A stretch of 64,000 bases of DNA from Coriobacteriales bacterium OH1046 (GCA_004010535.1 RQYE01000001.1:372001-436000), one strand, 5' to 3'; numbered from the stretch's first letter, positions 9,517 through 20,272 are shown. Notes: generated by a model from the letters alone, not told the origin. A program made the numbers and translations.

Positions 9517-10810
9517 ATTCGCAAACCAAGATGGCATGGAAATGACCATCCGGGGCGCCTGGGGCGGGCAGGCTCTGCACGTCGGCTCCCGCACGCATGA
9601 AGCGAGCTCCCGCAGCGCTTGCGAGGAAGGCGTCGACCACAGCCTCGTTCTCCTGGATAAGGACCGAACAGGTCGAGTAGACGAGGCGCCCGCCCGGCAC
9701 GACGCGGGATGAGGCCGCGCTTAGGAGCTTGAGCTGCAGCCCTGCGAGCTCCGAGACGGATTTCGGCTCGAGCGCGGAGGCGATCTCGGGATGGCGGCGC
9801 ATGGTACCGGTGCCCGAGCAGGGGGCATCGACGAAGACCAGATCGAAGAGACGGTCAAGATCGGGCGGCACGCCCTGCCCGCCAAGACGCGTGCCGTCGA
9901 AGGCAAGCGAGGTTGCGCGATTGCCGAGCCCCGCCCGACCGAGGCGTCCGCGTGCGGCTGCGACCTTGGATCCGAGCACATCGATCGCGGTGATATCGGC
10001 GGCGCAGCGCCGTGCGATGATAAGCGTCTTGGTGCCGCTCCCCTGCCCGACCTCGAGGATGCTCGCCGGCGCATAGGTCGCGATGCGGGCGCAGATGCGC
10101 TGCGCGGAGAGATCGGAGACCACCACGGCACCCGATCGCACGAGCCCCGACTCGAAAAGACCGCCCGGCGCCTGAAGCTCGAAGCAGGCATCGAGGTCCG
10201 TGGGGAGCGGAGAGAAGGGCGCAAGGAGGGCACGATCCTCGGAAAAGACATACACCGGGGCAGGCTCGAGGTTGGCGGCTGCGAGGCTGGTTGCCGACGC
10301 CGCACCGCGATCATGCGAGATGCGGTCGAGCAGCCAAAGAGGAAGCCCCGAGATGAGCCGCAGCTCGTCGAGGCATCCCGTGCGCACGGCCAACGCAGCC
10401 CGCGCCGCATCGATCCGGGGCCCGAGCTCGGAGCCCATCCTGCGCAGGAGCGCATTGGCAAGGGCTGTCGCACGGGGCGCAACGGAGCGCACGAGCTCCA
10501 CGCCCTGGCTCACGGCCACCTCACGGGGCGTTTCGAGGTATAGCGACTCGAATGCCGCGATGCGCAGGGCATCCCTCACACGCGGCTCGAGCGAAGACGG
10601 TCTCCGCGCATGCTCGGCTATGAGCTCGTCGAGCAGATCCCGAGCCGAGACGGCGCCTATGGCGAGGCGCGTCGCAAGCGCCCGGTCGGCAGCCGAGAGC
10701 CCTTGGAAAACCCTATGTGCGCGGATGATGTCGCGGATGCGCCCGTCACGACGGCGCGCATCCGATACCGCCGTCAGCGCGGCATGCCGGGAAGCCGCAA
10801 GCCTCGTCAT
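9515..10810 (-). CDS. rsmB: 16S rRNA (cytosine-967-C5)-methyltransferase
   Basis: N-terminal NusB-like domain; ILEVGQGSGTKTLIIARR...FVDAPCSGTGTMRRHPEI...LVYSTCSVLIQENE. Confidence 0.88.
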   Translation of the reverse strand: MTRLAASRHAALTAVSDARRRDGRIRDIIRAHRVFQGLSAADRALATRLAIGAVSARDLLDELIAEHARRPSSLEPRVRDALRIAAFESLYLETPREVAVSQGVELVRSVAPRATALANALLRRMGSELGPRIDAARAALAVRTGCLDELRLISGLPLWLLDRISHDRGAASATSLAAANLEPAPVYVFSEDRALLAPFSPLPTDLDACFELQAPGGLFESGLVRSGAVVVSDLSAQRICARIATYAPASILEVGQGSGTKTLIIARRCAADITAIDVLGSKVAAARGRLGRAGLGNRATSLAFDGTRLGGQGVPPDLDRLFDLVFVDAPCSGTGTMRRHPEIASALEPKSVSELAGLQLKLLSAASSRVVPGGRLVYSTCSVLIQENEAVVDAFLASAAGARFMRAGADVQSLPAPGAPDGHFHAILVCE

Positions 10811-11721
10811 GGGAGAGCAGCCCAGAGCTTGGCACCGCGCAGCCCAGCGGCCCATGCGGAAGCGGCCATGGCGCGCTTCCCATCAGGCTTGACCTCGAGA
10901 ACCTCGAAGCTCCCTTCGGCACAGCCCAGATACACGCGGCCCGCGTGCACGCAGACCTCGCCTGCCGCGAGCCCTTCGGACGAGACGCGCGCATCGAGGA
11001 TGCGCACGCCGCGTGCGGCGACAAGGCAGCGGGCGGGCGCGGTATCGCCCGAAGCCTGCACGCGGGCGCGGTTCGCCCGAGCCGTGTCGGCAGGGTCGAG
11101 GAACAGCTCGGACTTCTCGATCTTGGGCGCATAGGTGATGAGGGCCTCGTCCTGCTCGATCCAAACGGCTTCGCCGCGCGCGAGCAGGTCGAGGGCAGCT
11201 ATCAGCTCCTCGGCGCCGAGGCGGGCCAGCTCGTCGATCAGAACTGCAGCGGGCTTCTCGCCGATCGGGGTCGATGCCTGGGCGCAATAGGCTCCCGCAT
11301 CGAGCTCGTGCACCACGCGCATGATGGAGACGCCCGCGATCGGATCCCCCGCGAGGATAGCGCGTTGGATGGGCGCCGCGCCGCGCCAGCGGGGCAGCAG
11401 CGATGCATGGACATTCACGCAGCCCAAGGGCGCGATACCGAGCAGGGCATCGGGCAGGATGGCGCCGTAGGCCGCGACGATGATCGCGTCGGGGCGCGCC
11501 TCCTCCAGAAGCTCAATCGTCTCGGCGGTGATGCGGGTGCACTCGTGGACGGGAAGGTCGAGTCCGCGCGCGCGCAGCTTCACGGACGAGGGCTCGAGGG
11601 AACGGCCGCGCGAACGGATGGCATCGGGCCGGGTGAGAACGGCGACAACCTCATGATGCGCGGCGAGCGCCTCGAGCGAGGGCACTGCGAACGCGGGGGT
11701 TCCCATGAAGACGACGCGCAT
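10807..11721 (-). CDS. fmt: methionyl-tRNA formyltransferase
   Basis: MRVVFMGTPAFAVPSLEAL...GCVNVHASLLPRWRGAAPIQRAILAGD. Confidence 0.95.
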   Translation of the reverse strand: MRVVFMGTPAFAVPSLEALAAHHEVVAVLTRPDAIRSRGRSLEPSSVKLRARGLDLPVHECTRITAETIELLEEARPDAIIVAAYGAILPDALLGIAPLGCVNVHASLLPRWRGAAPIQRAILAGDPIAGVSIMRVVHELDAGAYCAQASTPIGEKPAAVLIDELARLGAEELIAALDLLARGEAVWIEQDEALITYAPKIEKSELFLDPADTARANRARVQASGDTAPARCLVAARGVRILDARVSSEGLAAGEVCVHAGRVYLGCAEGSFEVLEVKPDGKRAMAASAWAAGLRGAKLWAALP

Positions 11722-11731
11722 GCTCGTGCTC

Positions 11732-12280
11732 CTATTCCCCGGTGCCCACTTCTCCAGGCACCGCGCCCTCCTCGATGGCCTTGCGGCACTCCGCCAGAGC
11801 GCGCGCACGCCCGATAGGCCCCAGATAATCCACCATGGTTTTCCCATCGAGATGGTCGATCTCATGCTGCAGGCAGACGGCCATCAGGTTGTCGGATGCC
11901 TCGTAGCGCAGCGTATCGCCCTCGAGATCCTCTGCCTCCACGATCACATGCGACGGGCGCGTCACCGTCACGGAGATGCCCGGGAACGAGAGGCAGCCCT
12001 CGGTGAAATCGCGCTCCGCGCCATCGGCGGCGATGATGCGCGGGTTGACGAGGACGTAGGGATTGCGGTCATCGGTACCCGCATAATCGCAGTCGATGAC
12101 CACGAGGCGCACGAGCTCCCCCACCTGGGGTGCCGCGAGGCCGCAACCGGAGGCGAGGTACATATCATCGAGCATGCGCTCGGCGAGCGCGCGTATCTCG
12201 GGCGTGATCTCGCCGATCTCGGCGCACCGCTGCTTGAGGCGCGGATCGGGGGACAGGACTATATCGTCGAAGGAAGCCAT
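11732..12280 (-). CDS. def: peptide deformylase
   Basis: GCGLAAPQVG, EGCLSFPG, QHEIDHLDG motifs. Confidence 0.96.
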   Translation of the reverse strand: MASFDDIVLSPDPRLKQRCAEIGEITPEIRALAERMLDDMYLASGCGLAAPQVGELVRLVVIDCDYAGTDDRNPYVLVNPRIIAADGAERDFTEGCLSFPGISVTVTRPSHVIVEAEDLEGDTLRYEASDNLMAVCLQHEIDHLDGKTMVDYLGPIGRARALAECRKAIEEGAVPGEVGTGE

Positions 12281-12289
12281 CGGGATCTC

Positions 12290-14587
12290 CTACATCATGT
12301 CGTACGCATCGATATCTATCGATATATTACTACCCCGTTTGGCAGGGAGCGTACGGACGCACGCGGAAAGAACAGAACCGAGATCCGCATCCAAGGGCGC
12401 TTTCACCATGACATGGCGCCTGAAGCGATCCTTTACGCGGGATTTGATGCACGCGGCAGGGCCGAGCACCTCCCACGCGGGATCCGTCCCCACCCGTGCG
12501 CGCAGCTCTGCCGCAAAGGCATCCGAGGCTGCAAGCACAGCGCGGGACTGCATGCCCCAGAAGGTGATGTTCGCGAGGCGCGAGAAGGGAGGGTATCCGG
12601 CCTCCTTGCGTTCGGCACGCTCGGCCTCCTCGAACAGCCTGCGGTCATGGCGGGCTGCCGCGAGGATGGCGGGGTGGTTCGCCCACCAGGTCTGGATGAT
12701 GACCTCGCCGGGCTTCTCCCCCCTGCCCGCGCGTCCCGAGACCTGCTCGAGCAGGGCATAGGTGCGCTCGGCAGCGCGGAAATCGGGGAGCTTGAGCATG
12801 GTATCGGCATTGATGACGCCGACGAGCGTGACCTCGGGGAAATCGAGGCCCTTGGCGATCATCTGCGTGCCGATGAGCACGGCGCTGGGGGAAGCGTCGA
12901 AGCGCTCGAGAAGCTCCTGGTGGGCTCCCTTGCCGCGCGTGGTATCCGCATCCATGCGGATGATGTCCATGCTGTCGGGCAGGAGCATGCGGAGCTCGTC
13001 CTCGACCCGCTGGGTGCCTATGCCGAAGGCCGCCAAGAAGCGGCTCCCGCAGTTGGGACAGCTTGTGGACGGGTCGGGATAGGCCTTGATGGGCCAGCTC
13101 TGGCCGCAGGTATGGCACATGAGCTCATGGGAGCGCTCATGGTAGGTGAGCGCCGTGGAGCAGTGCGGGCACTCGGACACGCAGCCGCAATCGCGGCACA
13201 TCAGAAAGGTTGCGAATCCTCGGCGATTGAGCAGCAGGACGGCCTTCTCACCCCGCGCGGCCACGGCGTGCAGGGCCTTTTCGAGCGGTTCGGAGAAGAT
13301 CGAGCGGGCGCCGCCCCTGAACTGATCCGCCATGTCGACGACGGTGACCGTGGGAAGCCGGGCACCGCCGGGGCGCTCGGGCATCTCCACGCGGGTCCAG
13401 CGGCTGCCGCGATACGAACCCGTGCGGCAGCGCTCGAGCGCCTCGAGCGAGGGCGTGGCCGAGCCCAGCACGAGTGCCGCCCCGCGCTCCCGGGCGAGCC
13501 GCGCCGCGAGCTCGCGGGCATGGTAGCGCGGCGCCTGATCCTGCTTGTACGAGCCCTCGTGCTCCTCGTCGATGATGATGAGGCCTGCGTTGGAAAGCGG
13601 GGCGAAGAGCGCCGAGCGGGCGCCGACCACCACGTGAGCTTGCCCGGAGCGGACCATATCCCACTGGTCGAAGCGCTCCCCGACGGAGAGGCGCGAGTGC
13701 AGGATGGCGACATCGTCGCCGAAACGCGAGCGGAACCTGCCCACGGTCTGCGCGGTGAGCGAGATCTCGGGCACGAGGACGAGCGCGCCTCTGCCCTGCT
13801 CGCGCACGCGCTCGATGGCAGCGAGGTACACCTCGGTCTTGCCCGAGCCCGTGACGCCGTCGATGAGCACGCAATCGCCCGAAGCCCGACCGACCGCCTC
13901 CCCAATGGCGGCAAGGGCGTCCAGCTGCCCCCGCGTGAGCCGCTCGGGCCTCACCGCGTAGGCGCTCGAGAGGGTCGTGGCATCGCCCCCCCGCACCCGA
14001 CGGCGGGATGCGCATGACACGGCGCCGTGCTTCTCGAGGGCCTTGACCGCAGAGGCGGCTCCCCCGATGAGAGCCGAGAGCTCCGCGAGCCTCATGGGCC
14101 CGGCGGCGAGCGCTTCGAGCACCTGGCGCTGACGTGAGGCATGCGCTGCAGGCACGAACCCCGCATCCGCAAGCTCCACCCAGCGGTCATCGACCGTACC
14201 GGCACGCTCGTGCGTGAGCTCCCATGGGCCGCCCTCTCCCGCACGGGTCACCTTGACCTTCTGGCCGGGCGCGAGGAAGGGGCGGACGGCCTCGGAGAGC
14301 GGGCAGGCGTATTCGCGGGCCATCCAGGCGATGACGCAGGCCGCCGTCTCGTCGAAGGCAGGCGGCGCGAGCACCTGTTGGATATCCTTGATCCTATCGG
14401 CATCGATGCTCCGCGGCACCTCGTCGGAGAGGCCGACCACGTAACCCACGGCGGCGCGATGCGAGAAGTCCACGAGCACCGTGGCGCCCACGGACACCTC
14501 GTCCGCAAGCTCGGACGGGATACGGTAATCGAACGCGCGGTCGAGGGCGCGTGTGGGTATGTCGAGCACGACGCTGGCGGATGGCAT
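12290..14587 (-). CDS. priA: primosomal protein N' (replication restart helicase)
   Basis: LIDGVTGSGKTEVYLAAI, IIDEEHEGSYKQDQAPRYHARELA, zinc-binding CRDCGCVSECPHCSTALTYH. Confidence 0.95.
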   Translation of the reverse strand: MPSASVVLDIPTRALDRAFDYRIPSELADEVSVGATVLVDFSHRAAVGYVVGLSDEVPRSIDADRIKDIQQVLAPPAFDETAACVIAWMAREYACPLSEAVRPFLAPGQKVKVTRAGEGGPWELTHERAGTVDDRWVELADAGFVPAAHASRQRQVLEALAAGPMRLAELSALIGGAASAVKALEKHGAVSCASRRRVRGGDATTLSSAYAVRPERLTRGQLDALAAIGEAVGRASGDCVLIDGVTGSGKTEVYLAAIERVREQGRGALVLVPEISLTAQTVGRFRSRFGDDVAILHSRLSVGERFDQWDMVRSGQAHVVVGARSALFAPLSNAGLIIIDEEHEGSYKQDQAPRYHARELAARLARERGAALVLGSATPSLEALERCRTGSYRGSRWTRVEMPERPGGARLPTVTVVDMADQFRGGARSIFSEPLEKALHAVAARGEKAVLLLNRRGFATFLMCRDCGCVSECPHCSTALTYHERSHELMCHTCGQSWPIKAYPDPSTSCPNCGSRFLAAFGIGTQRVEDELRMLLPDSMDIIRMDADTTRGKGAHQELLERFDASPSAVLIGTQMIAKGLDFPEVTLVGVINADTMLKLPDFRAAERTYALLEQVSGRAGRGEKPGEVIIQTWWANHPAILAAARHDRRLFEEAERAERKEAGYPPFSRLANITFWGMQSRAVLAASDAFAAELRARVGTDPAWEVLGPAACIKSRVKDRFRRHVMVKAPLDADLGSVLSACVRTLPAKRGSNISIDIDAYDMM

Positions 14588-14672
14588 GGGACTCCTTCGC
14601 GGTATCGGTACCAGTGTAGCGTCTTGGCCGCCCGGGCGATACGCGCGACCCTGCGCGAGCCGCATGCTTCGC

Positions 14673-15206
14673 CTAGCCGCCATCTCCGAGCGCAGCTTCG
14701 GAAAGCGGCGTGTAGACGGGATGCTTCCTCGAGAGATCGCTCTTGAAGAGCGCAACCGTGCCGATGGTGCCGGCGGCCGCGTGGGGCATGGGCAGCGCAC
14801 CGCCCGAAAGGTCTGCAGCGCGCATGAGCGTCACATGCGCACGGAAACCCTTCCCGTCGAAGGGGAAGCCGGCGGTATCGAGCGAACGGCGGATCTTCCC
14901 GGCGAGCGCCTCCAAGCGCCCGCCGGAGCGGACCTCCTGCCAGAGCGCGGCGCGCTTCCTACGTCCGAAACTGCCGAGCGCGCCGAGATGGACCTCGATG
15001 GGCGGGAACCCCGTGCAGGCATCCATGAGCAGTGCCGAGAGCTCCTGCACGCATGCCGCGTCTGTCTCGCCGAGGAAGGCGAGCGTGATGTGGAAGCGAT
15101 CGGGCGCCACATACCGACCGGAAACAGCCTCGCGCAGAAGCGCGGAGGTCTCCGCAAGCGCCTCGGTAAGCCCCTGCGGCAGTTCTGCAGCGATGAACAG
15201 TCTCAT
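14673..15206 (-). CDS. thpR: RNA 2',3'-cyclic phosphodiesterase (2H family)
   Basis: MRLFIAAELPQGL...FHITLAFLGET...FRAHVTLMRA, two HxT motifs. Confidence 0.87.
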   Translation of the reverse strand: MRLFIAAELPQGLTEALAETSALLREAVSGRYVAPDRFHITLAFLGETDAACVQELSALLMDACTGFPPIEVHLGALGSFGRRKRAALWQEVRSGGRLEALAGKIRRSLDTAGFPFDGKGFRAHVTLMRAADLSGGALPMPHAAAGTIGTVALFKSDLSRKHPVYTPLSEAALGDGG

Positions 15207-15213
15207 GGGATAA

Positions 15214-16473
15214 CTATGGCAGATTTGCGACAGCCGAGCACAGCTCATCCACCCTGTCCGTGCGCTCCCAGGTGAAATCGGGGTCGGTGCGGCCGAAATG
15301 GCCGTAGGCCGCCGTCTTCTCGAAGATCGGCCTGCGCAGGTCGAGATCGCGGATGATGGCGGCGGGACGCAGGTCGAAGACCTCCCGCACCGCGCGCTCG
15401 ATGATTTCGTCGCCCACCGCGCCCGTCCCGAAGGTATCGACCATGATCGAGAGGGGCCGCGCGATGCCGATGGCATAGGCGAGCTGGAGCTCGCAGCGCT
15501 TGGCAAGGCCCGCCGCGACCACGTTCTTGGCAACCCAGCGCGCCGCATAGGCGGCCGAGCGATCGACCTTGGTGCAGTCCTTGCCCGAGAAGGACCCGCC
15601 GCCGTGGCGGCCCACGCCGCCGTAGGTGTCGACGATGATCTTGCGACCGGTGAGACCCGTGTCCCCCACAGGACCGCCGATCACGAAGCGCCCGGTCGGA
15701 TTCACGAAAACCTCCGCATCGCGCCACGGGATCTGCGCCCCCTCGAGCACGGGGGCGATCACCTGCTCGAGCATATCGGCCTTGACGAGGGACATATCCT
15801 CGATCTCGGCGCTATGCTGGGTAGACACGACGATGGCCGTGACCTCAGCGGGTACGCCATCATCATAGCGCACCGTCACCTGGGTCTTACCGTCGGGGCG
15901 CAGGTACGCGAGCGTCCCGCGTTTGCGGACCTCGGCGAGGCGGGCGGAGAGGCCGTGCGCGAGGTAGAGGGGCATGGGCATGAGAGCTTCGGTCTCATCG
16001 CAGGCGAAACCGAACATCATGCCCTGATCGCCGGCTCCCGTGCGGTCGAGCTCGTCGGCCGTGCGGCCGGCTTGGACATCGAAGGACTCGTCGATGCCTT
16101 GGGCGATATCGGGCGACTGCTCGTGGATCATGTTGAGGACGCCGCAGGTATCGGCATCGAAACCGTACGCTGCCGACGTGTAGCCGATACGCCGGATGGT
16201 GTCGCGCACGATCTTCTGGATATCCACGTAGGCCTGCGTACGGATCTCCCCCGCCACGAGCACCGTCCCCGTGGTCACGAACGTCTCGCAGGCGCAGCGT
16301 ACGTCGGCGATGCGGGCGGGTATCCCGCTCGGCGCGACATAGCCTTGGGCCTCGAGCCGCGCCTCCTTCGCGAGGATCGCATCGAGGATGGCATCGGAGA
16401 TCTGGTCGCAGATCTTATCGGGATGCCCCTCGGTCACGCTCTCGGAAGTGAAGAGATAGCTGTTGGATGCCAT
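15214..16473 (-). CDS. metK: S-adenosylmethionine synthetase
   Basis: [50 protein letters not shown]. Confidence 0.97.
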   Translation of the reverse strand: MASNSYLFTSESVTEGHPDKICDQISDAILDAILAKEARLEAQGYVAPSGIPARIADVRCACETFVTTGTVLVAGEIRTQAYVDIQKIVRDTIRRIGYTSAAYGFDADTCGVLNMIHEQSPDIAQGIDESFDVQAGRTADELDRTGAGDQGMMFGFACDETEALMPMPLYLAHGLSARLAEVRKRGTLAYLRPDGKTQVTVRYDDGVPAEVTAIVVSTQHSAEIEDMSLVKADMLEQVIAPVLEGAQIPWRDAEVFVNPTGRFVIGGPVGDTGLTGRKIIVDTYGGVGRHGGGSFSGKDCTKVDRSAAYAARWVAKNVVAAGLAKRCELQLAYAIGIARPLSIMVDTFGTGAVGDEIIERAVREVFDLRPAAIIRDLDLRRPIFEKTAAYGHFGRTDPDFTWERTDRVDELCSAVANLP

Positions 16474-16504
16474 GGAAGGGCCCCCTTCGTCTTCATGGGA
16501 GCCT

Positions 16505-16675
16505 CTGAGAAGGCCCCCGGCCTTTGAGGGAGCCTTGATCGTCCAAGCACTCCCCGTCTTCCAGACGTACCGTGCGGCCGCCTGCCGAGATTTGGCACCG
16601 TTCCCCTACGGGGTGGTTGCCGGAGCATCAAAGGGCTCGGTCCCTCCGCTCGATGCGCCGCATGTGCGACGCCTC
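16505..16675 (-). promoter_or_regulatory. SAM-I (S-box) riboswitch with terminator-like hairpin upstream of metK
   Basis: Minus-strand cgagcggagggaccgagccctttgatgctccggcaacc...ggtgccaaatc matches S-box conserved segments (GAGGGA, GCCC-TGA, CCGGCAACC, GGTGC-AA); followed by ggctccctcaaaggccgggggccttctcagaggctcc hairpin. Confidence 0.8.
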
Positions 16676-16739
16676 ATGACGAGTGGCTTAACCTTAAGGC
16701 TTTCCGTGCGTCTTGACAATGAGGAGGCCGCGTTTCAGC

Positions 16740-16761
16740 TGCGGTATTCGCGAATACCGCA
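16740..16761. repeat. 22-bp perfect palindrome
   Basis: tgcggtattcgcgaataccgca, followed by ttttt on the + strand. Confidence 0.85.
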
Positions 16762-16870
16762 TTTTTCGAGGAGGGAACCTGTTGCGGTGATCGTGGATGC
16801 GCAGCTAGGAGGAGTGCCGTCCCCCGTAGGCGGGATCGGGAGTTGCGGGGATCGCGCATCACGCAGTTTC

Positions 16871-16905
16871 CGGCATCCGAGATCCTGCGGGGATCTCGGA
16901 TGCCG
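16871..16905. repeat. 15-bp perfect inverted repeat with 5-nt loop
   Basis: cggcatccgagatcc tgcgg ggatctcggatgccg. Confidence 0.9.
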
Positions 16906-17022
16906 AGGTCCAAGACGGATGCCGCGGCTCTGCAGATTGCCAGAAGAATAACTGATGGCCCCGTGCAGGCCGCCCATCACGGGGTACCCTACAATGAAGT
17001 CATCTTCGGGGAAGGAGGCACC

Positions 17023-18132
17023 GTGGCATATCTCGGAGAGGATATCCCCAAGCTGGGTTTCGGCCTCATGCGCCTGCCCAGGCTCGAGACCGGCGGGATC
17101 GACATCCCGCAGGTCTCGCAGATGGTCGATGAGTTCATCGGAGCCGGCGGGACCTATTTCGACACCGCCCGCGCCTACAACGACTCCGAGGCCGCCATCC
17201 GCGCCGCGCTCGTGGAGCGCTACCCGCGCGCGGGCTTCAAGCTCGCCAGCAAGAATGCCGCATGGCTCGGCATGAACAGCCGTGAGGAGGCCATAGCCGC
17301 CCTCGACACCTCGCTCGCCGAGACAGGCGCGGGCTACTTCGACTTCTACCTCCTCCATAATCTCGGGGGAAAGCGCACCGAGGTCTTCGACAGATGGGGG
17401 CTGTGGGATTGGATCAAGGACGTCAAGGAGCAGGGCAAGATCCGCCACTGGGGCTTCTCGTTCCATGACAACGCCGAGACGCTCGACGAGATCCTGAGCG
17501 CCCATCCCGACGCCGAGTTCGTCCAGCTGCAGATCAACTACGCCGACTGGGACGACGCCGGCGTCCAGTCCAGACGCTGCTGGGAGGTCGCACGGGCCCA
17601 CGGCAAGCCCGTCATCATCATGGAACCCGTCAAGGGAGGCATGCTCGCCAACCCGCCCGGACCCGTCAAGGAGATCCTCTCCGCCGCCGAACCCGACTCC
17701 TCCCCCGTCTCGTGGGCGATCCGCTTCGCCATGAACACCGAGGGGCTCATCACCATGCTCTCCGGCATGTCCTCGCTCGAGCAGATGCGCGGCAACATCG
17801 CCACGTGGAAAGCCGTGCAACCGCTCACCGAGGCCGAGCTCTCCACGCTCGAGGCCGCCCGCGCCAAGCTCAAGGAGCTCATCAAGGTTCCCTGCACCGC
17901 CTGCCACTACTGCATGGAGGATTGCCCCGTTGATATGAATATCGCGGGCATCATGGAGCTCATCAACCGCGCGGCCCTGTACGGCGCGGACGCGGCCAAG
18001 CACGGATACGGCTTCGCCACGCGCACGGCCAAGGCGAGCGATTGCATAGGCTGCTACCAATGCGAGGGCGCCTGCCCACAGCATATCGATATCGTGACCC
18101 AACTCGCCGCTGCGGCGGAGATGTTCGAATAA
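17023..18132 (+). CDS. aldo/keto reductase with C-terminal [4Fe-4S] ferredoxin domain
   Basis: LGEDIPKLGFGLMRLPRLE...YFDTARAYNDSE...CTACHYCMEDCPVDMNI...CIGCYQCEGACPQHIDI; GTG start with RBS gaaggagg. Confidence 0.9.
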   Translation: MAYLGEDIPKLGFGLMRLPRLETGGIDIPQVSQMVDEFIGAGGTYFDTARAYNDSEAAIRAALVERYPRAGFKLASKNAAWLGMNSREEAIAALDTSLAETGAGYFDFYLLHNLGGKRTEVFDRWGLWDWIKDVKEQGKIRHWGFSFHDNAETLDEILSAHPDAEFVQLQINYADWDDAGVQSRRCWEVARAHGKPVIIMEPVKGGMLANPPGPVKEILSAAEPDSSPVSWAIRFAMNTEGLITMLSGMSSLEQMRGNIATWKAVQPLTEAELSTLEAARAKLKELIKVPCTACHYCMEDCPVDMNIAGIMELINRAALYGADAAKHGYGFATRTAKASDCIGCYQCEGACPQHIDIVTQLAAAAEMFE

Positions 18133-18151
18133 AACGAAAGGAAGCCCCTTT

Positions 18152-19267
18152 ATGAAGATCGGATGCGTCCGCGAGATCAAGAACAACGAGTTCCGCGTGG
18201 GCCTCACCCCCGACAACGTGCGCGTATACACCGCCGCCGGGCACGAGGTGCTCATCGAGCGGGGTGCCGGCGTGGGATCGGGCTTCGCCGATGTCGACTA
18301 CGTCGCTGCGGGCGCCCACATGGTCGACGACGCTGCGAACGTGTGGCGCAGCTGCGAGATGATGGTCAAGGTCAAGGAGCCGCTGCCCGAGGAGTTCCCC
18401 CTCTTCCACGACGGCCTCATCCTCTACACCTATCTGCACCTCGCGGCAGACCGCAGGCAGATGGACGCCCTGCTCGCAGGCAAGGTCAAGGCCGTGGCCT
18501 ACGAGACGCTCACCGAGGCCGACGGCAGCCTCCCGCTGCTCGCACCCATGAGCCAGATCGCCGGACGCCTCTCGCTGCAGGAAGGCGCCAAGTACCTCGA
18601 GAGCACCTTCGGCGGGGAGGGCGTCCTGCTCGCCGGCGTGCCCGGCACGCCCAAGGCCAACGTCGTCATCATCGGCGGCGGGACCGTCGGCACCAACGCC
18701 GCCAAGATCGCCGTGGGCATGGGTGCCAACGTCACGGTGCTCGACATCTCCCTGAAGCGCCTCGAGCAGCTCGACGACCTATTCGGAGGGCGCGTGCAAA
18801 CCCTCGTCTCGACCGACGTCAACATCGAGCGTGCCGTCCTCGATGCCGACCTCGTGATCGGCGCCGTGCTCATCCCCGGCGGATCCACGCCCAAGCTCTT
18901 CAAGAAGGCCTACCTCAAGGAGATGCGCCCGGGGGCCGTGTTCGTCGATGTCGCCATCGACCAGGGCGGCTGCGGGGAAACGAGCCGTGTGACCACGCAT
19001 GACGACCCCATCTTCATCGAGGATGGCATCGTGCACTACTGTGTGGGAAACATGCCCGGTGCCGTTGCGCGCACCTCGGCGATCGCCCTCACCAATGCCA
19101 CGCTGCGCTACGGCCTCGAGATCGCCGACAAGGGGCTCGAACAGGCTATCAAGGAGAATCCGGCCATCGCGAGCGGCGTCAACACCTATGATGGAAACGT
19201 GACCTGCAGAAACCTCGCGGACAGCTTCGAAGGCTGCACGTACATCGAGATCGAAACGCTGGTATAG
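18152..19267 (+). CDS. ald: alanine dehydrogenase
   Basis: MKIGCVREIKNNEFRVGLTPDNVRVYTAAGHEVLIERGAGVGSGF...VIIGGGTVGTNAAKIA. Confidence 0.95.
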   Translation: MKIGCVREIKNNEFRVGLTPDNVRVYTAAGHEVLIERGAGVGSGFADVDYVAAGAHMVDDAANVWRSCEMMVKVKEPLPEEFPLFHDGLILYTYLHLAADRRQMDALLAGKVKAVAYETLTEADGSLPLLAPMSQIAGRLSLQEGAKYLESTFGGEGVLLAGVPGTPKANVVIIGGGTVGTNAAKIAVGMGANVTVLDISLKRLEQLDDLFGGRVQTLVSTDVNIERAVLDADLVIGAVLIPGGSTPKLFKKAYLKEMRPGAVFVDVAIDQGGCGETSRVTTHDDPIFIEDGIVHYCVGNMPGAVARTSAIALTNATLRYGLEIADKGLEQAIKENPAIASGVNTYDGNVTCRNLADSFEGCTYIEIETLV

Positions 19268-19273
19268 ACGCCC

Positions 19274-20272
19274 ATGAATCTTGCCCAAGCATTGGAGATC
19301 GCCGGCGCGGTGTCGCTGCCCGGCCTCGTCGCCGACGATGCGACGCTCAACCAAGAGCGCCTGGCCAACGAGGAGGCGCTGGAGCTGCTTGCCGATATCT
19401 GGCGCAACGCCCCGGCAGGCGCAGAACCCTTCCCCTTCGATACGGTGCTCGGCCTCGCCGACAAGAACCGCGCGCTCTGCGACCAGATCGGCGCAGAGCA
19501 CCTGCGCGGCATCTCGAGCCCCTTCTTGGCGCGGCGCCTCCCGGATCGCGATCTCTGCCGCGCCGTCGCCTGGATGCAGAAGCGCCCCATCGAAGATGTC
19601 GTCCGCGAGGCTGGGCCGGAAGCGCGCGACCTGGGAGTTGCCTATACCGCCGCACCCATCTCGGGCACTGTATGCGGTTTCGACATCGAGACGACGAGCG
19701 CGGATCCCGTGCGCGGCTACATCGTGAATGCCGGCATCGCCCTCATGGAGCTCGCACCCAAGGCGAAGCCCGAGAACGCCCATGCCGCCTACTTCGGCAT
19801 CCCCGAGATGTACCGGGAGAAAGGCGTGCCCCTTGCCGATATCCACCGCATCTCTTGGAAGGATATCGCAGGCAAGACCCCATTCCGCGAGAGCCATGCC
19901 ATCCACGAGGCCCTGCTCGCCACCTTCATCACGGTACCGCTCGTCGCGCATAACGCCGCATTCGAGGATAGCTGGCTCACCTTCAACCTGCCCGGATACG
20001 CTCAGGCACGTAAGGAGGGCAGGATCGTCATCATCGATTCGCGCGATATATGCCGCAGGCTCGACCCGGATGCGCGGTCGCTGCCGCACGATCAGAAGCC
20101 GGCTGCGCTCGAGAACTGGGCGCGTCGGCGCCGCACGCTCAGGGAAGGCCAGGTCGAGAAACACCTGGGCCTCGACGACGTCAAGCTCATGCTCAAGACC
20201 ATGCAGGCCGAGTTTAAGAAACGCAAGATGTTTCCCGGGCAGAAGGACGTCTATGATCCGGTGCCATCGTAG
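19274..20272 (+). CDS. DnaQ-like 3'-5' exonuclease domain protein
   Basis: GTVCGFDIETTSADPVRGYIVNAGIALME...VPLVAHNAAFEDSWL exonuclease motifs. Confidence 0.75.
   Translation: MNLAQALEIAGAVSLPGLVADDATLNQERLANEEALELLADIWRNAPAGAEPFPFDTVLGLADKNRALCDQIGAEHLRGISSPFLARRLPDRDLCRAVAWMQKRPIEDVVREAGPEARDLGVAYTAAPISGTVCGFDIETTSADPVRGYIVNAGIALMELAPKAKPENAHAAYFGIPEMYREKGVPLADIHRISWKDIAGKTPFRESHAIHEALLATFITVPLVAHNAAFEDSWLTFNLPGYAQARKEGRIVIIDSRDICRRLDPDARSLPHDQKPAALENWARRRRTLREGQVEKHLGLDDVKLMLKTMQAEFKKRKMFPGQKDVYDPVPS

Noticed and set aside
11705-14017. 770-aa plus-strand ORF opposite def and priA
   Set aside because: Shadow ORF antisense to clear def and priA motifs
14673-15548. Long N-terminal extension of the thpR ORF into metK
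   Set aside because: The extension overlaps metK in another frame; MRLFIAAELP at 15206 is the natural start
16735-18255. 506-aa minus-strand ORF opposite the aldo/keto reductase
   Set aside because: Antisense shadow of a gene with clear [4Fe-4S] motifs
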